Source of the DNA: Candidatus Levyibacteriota bacterium | Lineage (GTDB): Bacteria > Patescibacteriota > Microgenomatia > Levybacterales > GWA1-39-11 | DNA: 12,278 nucleotides | Assembly (NCBI GenBank): GCA_016204525.1 | Contig: JACQKO010000034.1 | Location: 1 to 12,278 of the forward strand | Direction: 5' to 3' | Part shown: positions 7,162-12,278 of the stretch, in pieces | How positions within the stretch are numbered: the stretch's first letter is position 1 | Layout of the letters: each line of letters starts with the position of its first letter | Translations under genes and position numbers: made by a program | Notes under the pieces: model-generated | What the model was told of the DNA's origin: nothing | Database searches by the model: none | Seen by the model: only the letters and a program-made list of their open reading frames with translations

Positions 7162-8059
7162 TCTCAATTATTCGAAGCTTAGCGCTTCTTGCTCTCCTAT
7201 TTACCTTAATTTCTTCCTCGCTTGCGACTATTGGTTTCTTATTTATTAAGCGAGCCCTTTGATCTCGCACTAATCTTGCAAAAAAGAGCTTTACCGCCCG
7301 ATCTTCAAGCGAATGGAAAGAAATAACAGCTAATCGCCCGCCGGGAGCAAGAATTTCAAAAGCGCCCTCTATTCCCATTTTCAAATTTTCAATTTCGCTA
7401 TTTACTACAATTCGCAAAGCCTGAAATACTCTTGTAGCCGGGTGCAATCGAGAAACACCCCGAAGGTGTGTTTCGTTTGCACCTGTAATAATTTCCGCAA
7501 GTTCCTTACTCGTTGAGACCGGCTTTACTTTACGCGCGCGAACAATACTGTCCGAAATGGTTCGAGCATTTTTTTCCTCACCAAATTTACTAAAAATGTT
7601 ACAAAGTTCATCCTTGCTCCATTTATTAACGATTTCATATGCTGTAAAGCTTGCTTGCCCTGAGGCGGTCGTTGGATCCATCCTCATATCAAGCGGTTCA
7701 TTTCTTAAAAAACTAAATCCCCTTCCCGACCTCTCAATCTGATAGCTCGAGACCCCAAGATCAAATAAAACTCCATCCGCGCGCTTCATACCTCTTTCTC
7801 GAGCTATCTTGGCAATATTTGAAAAATTCCCCCGAACCAACGTTAATTCTGAATTCTGAATTCTAGATTCTAAATTCCTCTTGACGTATTCAATTGAGTC
7901 TTGATCCTGGTCAATACCTAACACGTGTCCGCCCCTCTTAATTATTTCCGCTGCGTGCCCTCCGCCGCCAATCGTCGCGTCTATATACTTACCGTTCGGC
8001 TGAATATTCAATCCGCGAATTACTTCTTTTAAAAGAGCGGGGGTATGAAAATCATTCAC
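7145..8059 (-). CDS. rsmH: 16S rRNA (cytosine1402-N4)-methyltransferase RsmH (MraW)
   Basis: RsmH uses S-adenosylmethionine to methylate N4 of C1402 in the 16S rRNA decoding site. The 304-residue product shows the family motifs in order: HTPALLKEV (5-13), DATIGGGGH (27-35, SAM loop), GIDQD (48-52), LFDLGVSS (98-105), GFSF and PLDMRMD (122-128), HPATRVFQALRI (206-217), PGGRLAVISFHSLEDR (249-264) and NRRARSAKLR near the end. Residues about 62-72 (NLESRIQNSEL) are encoded by a heptamer array, between two conserved blocks. The start is GTG at 8059 with a GGGGGAG ribosome site 4 nt upstream; it overlaps the mraZ end by 8 nt, the usual arrangement. The C-terminus ends in a second heptamer array. 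Confidence 0.95.
   Translation of the reverse strand: MNDFHTPALLKEVIRGLNIQPNGKYIDATIGGGGHAAEIIKRGGHVLGIDQDQDSIEYVKRNLESRIQNSELTLVRGNFSNIAKIARERGMKRADGVLFDLGVSSYQIERSGRGFSFLRNEPLDMRMDPTTASGQASFTAYEIVNKWSKDELCNIFSKFGEEKNARTISDSIVRARKVKPVSTSKELAEIITGANETHLRGVSRLHPATRVFQALRIVVNSEIENLKMGIEGAFEILAPGGRLAVISFHSLEDRAVKLFFARLVRDQRARLINKKPIVASEEEIKVNRRARSAKLRIIEKIANS
7844..7878. repeat. Heptamer array inside rsmH (five units)
   Basis: Five units occupy 7844-7850, 7851-7857, 7858-7864, 7865-7871 and 7872-7878, with plus-strand consensus GAATTCT. On the coding strand the unit is AGAATTC, with some units ending in T. A unit ending in T followed by AG creates TAG at the junction. This happens after units 1 and 2, out of the reading frame, but not after unit 3, where it would fall in frame. 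Confidence 0.75.
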
Positions 8060-8492
8060 TTTTCTCCCCCTTTTTTGCCAACTTTGCCGAAATCCGTTCT
8101 ATGTTTTTCTCAAGCTTAGCGTGATATTCTTCCCAGCGCTTTTTATCCCAAATCTCGACATAACGTGAAAGCCCTAAGAATATGACCTCTTCTTTAATCT
8201 TTGCAAATTCTCTAAGGTACGAAGGTAATATAAACCTTCCTTTATTATCCAATTCCACGGAGCTTGCTCCTCCAAGCAGAAATCTTTGCGTTTCGCGAGT
8301 TTCATATTCAATAAATGGCCGCCCGGCTGTACCTTCAAGTAAAGCCTGCCATTGACTTTCTGAAACGACAATGAGTGAGCTTTCATATCCAAGCGTAATT
8401 ATGACATTGCTTCCAAGAATTTCCCTGAATTTCTTTGGGATTGCCGTGCGCCCTTTTTTATCAATCTTTGCTTCATACTGCCCTATCAACAT
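8052..8492 (-). CDS. mraZ: Transcriptional regulator MraZ
   Basis: MraZ is a DNA-binding protein of the SpoVT-AbrB superfamily that forms a ring-shaped multimer and represses the dcw operon in species studied. The 146-residue product has two half-domains, each with the DxxxR signature: DKKGRTAIPKKFRE (11-24) and DNKGRFILPSYLREF (82-96). A charged C-terminal tail rich in Lys and Glu follows. It is the first gene of the dcw cluster here, as is typical. A strong Shine-Dalgarno (CGGAGGT) lies 8 nt before the ATG. Tandem TGGG boxes at 10-bp spacing in its promoter match known MraZ sites, so autoregulation is likely. Confidence 0.95.
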   Translation of the reverse strand: MLIGQYEAKIDKKGRTAIPKKFREILGSNVIITLGYESSLIVVSESQWQALLEGTAGRPFIEYETRETQRFLLGGASSVELDNKGRFILPSYLREFAKIKEEVIFLGLSRYVEIWDKKRWEEYHAKLEKNIERISAKLAKKGEKSE

Positions 8493-8519
8493 GGTTTTTT
8501 ACCTCCGGTGGATCGAAGA

Positions 8520-8553
8520 ACCTGCCAGTCCCACTTTTTCCCACTTTATACCA
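8520..8553 (-). promoter_or_regulatory. MraZ operator (TGGG boxes, 10-bp period)
   Basis: On the minus strand TGGG occurs at 8540-8543 and 8530-8533. A degenerate TGGT lies exactly one period upstream (8550-8553) and AGGT one period downstream (8520-8523). MraZ in studied bacteria binds tandem TGGG boxes of this spacing upstream of its own gene. The boxes overlap and follow the predicted -10, a repression geometry. Confidence 0.75.
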
Positions 8554-8581
8554 TTTTGCATCACTTTTCACGGGTTGTCAA
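8553..8581 (-). promoter_or_regulatory. Promoter of the mraZ/dcw operon
   Basis: On the minus strand a perfect -35 TTGACA (8576-8581) is followed after 17 nt by CAAAAT (8553-8558), which matches four of six -10 bases. The predicted start, near 8546, falls within the MraZ boxes, leaving a leader of about 50 nt with a good ribosome site. A TATAAA at 8545-8550 is an alternative -10 but is 25 nt from the TTGACA. Confidence 0.6.
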
Positions 8582-8806
8582 TACCCGAAATCATTAAAAT
8601 AGTGTAAAAATCAGTACAGAAGCACTAAATAGGCGCGAAGTATGCTTTTGAGAGGACAACTGAAAGTCGCTAACGCTAAACTATAATGTTTTGTAGAATG
8701 GAATATGCGACTTTCATTTAGCGAGGGGGTGAAACTTTAATATAAAATCGAACTGTCCGAGCGGGTCCTCGAAAAACGTATACGAGCGACTAGGGAAATA
8801 GGCAAA
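8582..8806. other. Non-coding gap with nested inverted repeats, possible structured RNA
   Basis: No convincing gene is present. A perfect 10-bp inverted repeat, TGAAAGTCGC (8661-8670) with GCGACTTTCA (8707-8716), interlocks with a perfect 7-bp pair, CGCTAAA (8674-8680) with TTTAGCG (8717-8723). Outside them GAGGAC (8652-8657) can pair with GTCCTC (8765-8770). The two inner stems cross and have no linker between their 3' halves, so they could not form together easily in one RNA and may be alternatives. I recognise no known RNA family, tRNA or clear terminator for the upstream genes. Either strand could be the active one. Confidence 0.4.
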
Positions 8807-9298
8807 TTATTCGTTTTCTATTGAGATCATATCCTCTACGGCACCTATTTCGCCATTTTCAAAGTTGACCTTAATTACTACCTTAATATTGCTTACAACC
8901 TTATCATCCTTACAAACGTTCGCGGAGCATGTACCTAAAAATGCCTCTGCAGAAGCTACGCCACCGCGTACTCTCAACTCACCAATAACACCCTTTGGAA
9001 CCGTAACCGTTTCCCCGTCTTCCGTCACCTTAGCGTCATAAGTTAACTCATACTCAAAACTTTTAATACCGTCAATCTTGGTTGCTTTTATAATAACCGC
9101 TTTATTATCGGAACGAAGAGTCAATTCGAGCCCAATGTCGGAAGGTGACATTTGTTTTGCGTTTTGAAGTTCCAGTTCCTGTCCTTTCGGACGGATTACT
9201 TGGTTTTGGGAACGCAACCAAACAAAATAACCGCCAATCCCCAAAATAACAACCACAATCACCCCAATAATCAAAGCATTCTTCTTAATAAATTCCAT
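8807..9298 (-). CDS. Small membrane-anchored extracellular protein of unknown function
   Basis: This 163-residue protein has a short basic N-terminus (MEFIKKN) and one hydrophobic segment at about 8-28, so it is probably anchored with the C-terminal domain outside the cell; it has no lipobox or obvious cleavage site. The rest (about 40-163) alternates polar and beta-branched residues, suggesting a beta-sandwich: GLELTLRSDNKAVIIKA, FEYELTYDAKV, GVIGELRVRG and a pair of cysteines in GTCSANVC (Cys124, Cys129), which could form a disulfide. I have an impression of similar GTCS-x-x-x-C proteins in other Patescibacteria but know no function. It has a separate candidate promoter with a very short leader and no Shine-Dalgarno, lies 52 nt after purF, and precedes the dcw promoter. 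A link to cell-wall work is only positional. Confidence 0.75.
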   Translation of the reverse strand: MEFIKKNALIIGVIVVVILGIGGYFVWLRSQNQVIRPKGQELELQNAKQMSPSDIGLELTLRSDNKAVIIKATKIDGIKSFEYELTYDAKVTEDGETVTVPKGVIGELRVRGGVASAEAFLGTCSANVCKDDKVVSNIKVVIKVNFENGEIGAVEDMISIENE

Positions 9299-9309
9299 AA
9301 GATATAATA

Positions 9310-9338
9310 ATTAATGCAGATATTTTTTATTATGTCAA
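9310..9338 (-). promoter_or_regulatory. Candidate promoter for the small membrane protein
   Basis: On the minus strand a perfect -35 TTGACA (9333-9338) is followed after 17 nt by ATTAAT (9310-9315), which matches four of six -10 bases and is preceded by the extended -10 element TGC (9316-9318). The predicted start is a few bases before the ATG at 9298, so the transcript would have almost no leader. It lies in the 52-base gap after purF. Confidence 0.55.
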
Positions 9339-9350
9339 CTCGCGGACAAG

Positions 9351-10883
9351 TTAGATTACCGAATGTTCGCGAGCGAGGTCGTTTGTGCCGTATACACCAA
9401 CTAAAGACTCTCCAAGGCTAGCTATAGGATGAAGCCTGGTAAGGCAATTCGTGCAAAAGTCGCTTTTCTTGCCTCCTATCGCCTCAATTAACCCATCCAG
9501 GCTTAAATAGTGGATACTATCTGCTCCTATCTCTTCTGTTGCTATCTGTTCCTCGGTTTTTACTAAAAATTCATTTCCCCCATTCCCCCCTAATGCCACA
9601 AGTTCCTCCAATGTTGCAATATCAACTCCCAGATCACATATATCAATAAACATAGGAGAGCCTGATAAAACATGAACCTCGGCTGCTCCCCTTTCTCTTA
9701 ATGAGGCTATAAGTCTTTTCGTGGTTTTGCCTCTTATCACCGAATCATCTATAATAACAATTCTCCTCCCTGAGACCGAATCCGAAATAGTAAACTTTAG
9801 CTCTAGCACTTCATCTCGCCTACCCTCCGACTGACTTATGAAGCTCCGTCCGGGCCTGTACCTATCTTTTTTAATCCAATGTTCCGTTCTCCTTCCGAGT
9901 GCCCGCGCATAACCTTCCGCAATTTCTATCCCGGAATCGGGCACCCCGACAATCGTATAGTCTTGTGGAAATGTAATCTCGCGCGCTAAAGCTTCTCCCA
10001 TTTTCTCTCGTATTTCTCTTACTTCCCGGTCTCCCTCTTTCGAGTACGGATGCTTAAGATAGATTGGCTCAACAACACACCTTGCAGTGTTCATTTCTGG
10101 GAATATTTTGTCAATTCTAATGTTTCCCTCTCTTGTTATATGCACCATCTCGCCAGCTCCAACTTCTCTTGCCTCGATTACCCCCCTTATATGTTCAAGT
10201 CCGCGGGATTCTGAGACTAAAGCTGCCCCGTTCTGCGTTCGTGCAAAAACAAGAGGCCTGATTCCTCTTGGGTCTTTTACCCCAAATAAATCTCCTTCGT
10301 CTGTCGCAATCACTAGAGAATAGGCACCCACCACTCCATTTAATCCATTTATAACTTTCTCGCGCCAAGAATCGCCTTTCGCAAATAAAATCCTCCAGGC
10401 AATTATTTCACTATCCGTATCTGATTGCAGAGGAACACCAGGCGGCAATTCACTTCTTAACCTCGCAAGGTACTTTTCAGGGATATTTCCATTATGGGAA
10501 AGGGCAAGCGATTGTTTATTAAAACCAACTACGTAAGGCTGGAGGCAGCTTGATTTATCTTTTAAATTGTCTTCCTTACTACCAGAAGTGGCATAGCGGG
10601 TATGACCAGTGGCAAGGCTCCCTGCTAATTCCTCTTCTTCAAGTTTTCCTTCTGGAAAAGCTTGTGCAACAAGTCCAACATCTTTATAAACTCTAAAAGT
10701 CCTTGTATATGCACTGAATGTAGCAATTCCTGCTCCGTCTTCTCCGCGGTTTTGTTGGTCGTGAAGCGCCAGCCTTACAACTTCCGCAACATCATGACCT
10801 ACAAAGCTTACTACTCCGACAACCGCACAGTAGTCCCGTGGTTTATCTATCTCAAGATAGTTTGGAAACTCTGGACTCGACAT
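9351..10883 (-). CDS. purF: Amidophosphoribosyltransferase (PurF), Fe-S cluster type
   Basis: PurF transfers ammonia from glutamine to PRPP to make phosphoribosylamine, the first step of purine synthesis. The 510-residue product starts with a glutaminase domain whose nucleophile is Cys19 (DYCAVVGVV), implying removal of an 18-residue propeptide as in Bacillus-type enzymes. GHTRYAT (93-99), HNGN (130-133) and SDTDSE (154-159) complete that site. The phosphoribosyltransferase domain has the PRPP loop IVIIDDSVIRGKTTKR (375-390). Cysteines 269, 416, 477 and 480 (ARCVVE, DICDLG, FCTNC) align with the four ligands of the regulatory 4Fe-4S cluster in Bacillus subtilis PurF. Its ATG overlaps the glyS stop by one base (TAATG). 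No other purine gene is in the window, so pathway completeness is unknown. Confidence 0.95.
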   Translation of the reverse strand: MSSPEFPNYLEIDKPRDYCAVVGVVSFVGHDVAEVVRLALHDQQNRGEDGAGIATFSAYTRTFRVYKDVGLVAQAFPEGKLEEEELAGSLATGHTRYATSGSKEDNLKDKSSCLQPYVVGFNKQSLALSHNGNIPEKYLARLRSELPPGVPLQSDTDSEIIAWRILFAKGDSWREKVINGLNGVVGAYSLVIATDEGDLFGVKDPRGIRPLVFARTQNGAALVSESRGLEHIRGVIEAREVGAGEMVHITREGNIRIDKIFPEMNTARCVVEPIYLKHPYSKEGDREVREIREKMGEALAREITFPQDYTIVGVPDSGIEIAEGYARALGRRTEHWIKKDRYRPGRSFISQSEGRRDEVLELKFTISDSVSGRRIVIIDDSVIRGKTTKRLIASLRERGAAEVHVLSGSPMFIDICDLGVDIATLEELVALGGNGGNEFLVKTEEQIATEEIGADSIHYLSLDGLIEAIGGKKSDFCTNCLTRLHPIASLGESLVGVYGTNDLAREHSVI

Positions 10884-12247
10884 TAGGCAATTTTATTCTG
10901 TAGATATTTCCTTAAATTGTCAACAGGGATTCTTTCCTGTTTGGCTGTGTCGCGATCGCGGACTGTAACTGTGTCGTTCTCCAAAGTTTCGAAATCAACC
11001 GTGATACAAGATGGAGTTCCTATTTCGTCCTGCGCAAAGTAGCGCTTACCGATGTTTCCGCGATCGTCCCAAGAAACTAAAAAATCCGACCGAAGCGAAT
11101 CATAAATTTCGCGGGCTTTCGAAACTAATTCCGGCTTGTTCGCAAGCAAAGGAAAAACTGCGGCTTTATATGGTGCAATTTGGGGGTCTAACTTTAAAAT
11201 CACTCGATCACCATCCTCGGAATAGGCATCGAACAAAACTATTCCCACTAGGCGGGACAAACCAAAGGTTGGCTCTATAACATGGGGTATGAATTTTTTT
11301 CCCGTTTCAGGATCAGTATAGGATAGATCCTTGCCTGAATGTTTTGCGTGATTTGATAAATCAAAATCCGTGCGATACGCAATCCCAAACATTTCTTTAA
11401 ACCCGAATGGATATTTATACTCAATATCCATAGTTTCTTTTGAATAATGAGATCTTTCATGTTCTTCATGTTCACGCCATCTTAAGTTTTCAGTTTTAAG
11501 TTTTAAGTTATCAGTTGCGAAACTCCACATCTCTTTTTTCCAAAAATCGAACTTTTCTTTCCAGTCTTTCTCGTTTATGAAATATTCAAACTCCATTAGG
11601 TCGAATTCTAAGGTGCGATGAACAAACTGCCCCAAAGTAATTTCATTGCGAAAAGCCTTTCCCACTTGGGCTATTCCGAATGGAATACGAATGCGGGTTG
11701 TATCAAGAACATTTTTAAAGTTGATAAAAATGCCCTGAGCAATCTCACCCCGAAGATAAACCTTGGATTTACCTTCCTCAACAATTCCAACTGAGGATTC
11801 GAATAATAAATTAAATCTACGAACCTCAGTCCACTCATGCTTACCGCACTTGGGGCACGATATTTTCTTTTCCCGAACAATTTTTGTTAGCTCTTCAACA
11901 GGAAGGCCCTCTACTTTAATATCCACAATACTATCTTCAATCAAGTGATCCGCGCGGGTTCTGAAGTGGCAATTCCGGCAATCTATCAAGGCATCTGTAA
12001 AGTTTGAAACATGACCTGATGCTTCCCAGACTTTTGGCGAAAGAAAAATAGAGGCGTCCAAGCCCACCATATCATCGTGATCCAAAACAAACTTTTTCCA
12101 CCATAAATCACGGAGGTTATTTTTAAGAAGTGTCCCCATGGGGCCAAAATCCCAAGTATTTGCCAGACCGCCGTAAATCTCAGAAGAAGGATAGATAAAC
12201 CCCCGCCTCTTTGATAGCGCTACTACTTTTTCGAATAAATCAACCAT
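10883..12247 (-). CDS. glyS: Glycyl-tRNA synthetase, dimeric class II type
   Basis: This enzyme charges tRNA-Gly with glycine using ATP. The 454-residue product is the single-chain homodimeric form, not the bacterial alpha2-beta2 form. Visible are RRGFIYPSSEIYGGLANTWDFGPMG at the start, a zinc knot of two CxxC pairs (Cys90/Cys93 and Cys131/Cys134), motif 2 FRNEIT...HRTLEFDLMEFEYF (199-223), motif 3 IEPTFGLSRLVGIVL (about 315-329) and a C-terminal anticodon-binding domain (about 350-450). Residues about 245-255 (TDNLKLKTENL) are encoded by a heptamer array, at a place where other enzymes of the family vary. There is no Shine-Dalgarno; an extended -10 promoter ends 6 nt before the ATG, predicting a leaderless mRNA. 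Confidence 0.95.
   Translation of the reverse strand: MVDLFEKVVALSKRRGFIYPSSEIYGGLANTWDFGPMGTLLKNNLRDLWWKKFVLDHDDMVGLDASIFLSPKVWEASGHVSNFTDALIDCRNCHFRTRADHLIEDSIVDIKVEGLPVEELTKIVREKKISCPKCGKHEWTEVRRFNLLFESSVGIVEEGKSKVYLRGEIAQGIFINFKNVLDTTRIRIPFGIAQVGKAFRNEITLGQFVHRTLEFDLMEFEYFINEKDWKEKFDFWKKEMWSFATDNLKLKTENLRWREHEEHERSHYSKETMDIEYKYPFGFKEMFGIAYRTDFDLSNHAKHSGKDLSYTDPETGKKFIPHVIEPTFGLSRLVGIVLFDAYSEDGDRVILKLDPQIAPYKAAVFPLLANKPELVSKAREIYDSLRSDFLVSWDDRGNIGKRYFAQDEIGTPSCITVDFETLENDTVTVRDRDTAKQERIPVDNLRKYLQNKIA
11482..11516. repeat. Heptamer array inside glyS (five units)
   Basis: Five units occupy 11482-11488, 11489-11495, 11496-11502, 11503-11509 and 11510-11516, with plus-strand consensus TTAAGTT. 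On the coding strand the consensus is AACTTAA. Units 1 and 4 in coding order read AACTGAT and AACTGAA instead; these are exactly the two phases where the TAA of the consensus would fall in the glyS frame. It encodes TDNLKLKTENL. Confidence 0.8.
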
Positions 12248-12253
12248 AAATTG

Positions 12254-12262
12254 ATTATAACA
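12254..12262 (-). promoter_or_regulatory. Extended -10 promoter of glyS
   Basis: On the minus strand TGTTATAAT (TGn plus a perfect TATAAT at 12254-12259) ends 6 nt before the glyS ATG at 12247. Any -35 would lie at or beyond the window edge. Transcription would start at or within the start codon, which fits the missing ribosome site. Confidence 0.55.
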
Positions 12263-12278
12263 AATTCCTATCTTGACA

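Noticed and set aside
8661..8723. H-type pseudoknot RNA
   Set aside because: The strand order fits, but the loop between the two 3' halves is zero and the first loop is three bases, which cannot span the 10-bp and 7-bp stems. Alternative hairpins are more plausible.
8641..8790. tRNA, tmRNA, SRP RNA or RNase P RNA in the gap before mraZ
   Set aside because: None of the conserved elements of these RNAs (T-loop, tag frame, GNAR-type loop, P4 core) could be found on either strand.
12273..12278. TTGACA on the plus strand at the right edge, as a divergent promoter
   Set aside because: Only a -35 hexamer is visible and the -10 would lie outside the window; a single hexamer is weak evidence.
1..12278. 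CRISPR array, insertion sequence or prophage
   Set aside because: No regularly spaced identical repeats, transposase, terminal inverted repeats or phage genes are seen. The heptamer arrays have no spacers and are only about 35 bp.

Overview
The window is a stretch of chromosome, almost entirely coded on the minus strand. It looks like a member of the Candidate Phyla Radiation (Patescibacteria). This is inferred from the gene set, from a membrane-anchored Mur-ligase relative that I recall mainly from that group, from an archaeal-type GlmU-like protein, and from short repeats scattered in and between genes. TGA is used as a normal stop (ftsL, mraZ), so the code-25 lineages with TGA=Gly are excluded. 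I cannot place it more precisely from sequence alone.

Reading in the direction of transcription (high to low coordinates): glyS (dimeric glycyl-tRNA synthetase), purF (1-nt overlap with glyS), and a small membrane-anchored protein of unknown function with its own promoter. Then comes a 314-base gap holding nested inverted repeats plus the mraZ promoter and MraZ operator. The division/cell-wall (dcw) cluster follows: mraZ, rsmH, an ftsL-like gene, ftsI, murC, murA, a GlmU-like nucleotidyltransferase, and the first 320 codons of a membrane-anchored MurF-like protein that runs off the left edge. Gene spacing is tight (ATGA, TAATG and TAAATG junctions, 8-nt mraZ/rsmH overlap), so most of it probably forms one or two operons.

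The dcw part covers several steps of wall synthesis. The GlmU-like protein may supply UDP-GlcNAc, MurA commits it to UDP-MurNAc, MurC adds the first amino acid, a MurF-type enzyme would normally add the terminal dipeptide, and FtsI/FtsL crosslink peptidoglycan at the septum. RsmH and MraZ are the usual first genes of the cluster. murB, murD, murE, mraY, ftsW and murG are not in the window.

The most unusual content is not a gene. Six loci carry a short array of degenerate 7-base units, nearly always five units (about 35 bp). Three arrays lie at gene junctions and supply the stop codons of rsmH, ftsI and murC. Their units contain TAG at a fixed place, so a 7-base period puts a stop in all three frames. 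Three others lie inside glyS, murC and rsmH and stay open in the coding frame; in glyS the variant units sit exactly where the consensus unit would create an in-frame stop. A separate GC-rich palindromic element encodes an extra C-terminal tail (LRQGYGGQARP) on the GlmU-like protein. The MurF-like protein has lost several ATP-site signature residues, and the GlmU-like protein lacks the usual Gly-Asp metal motif.
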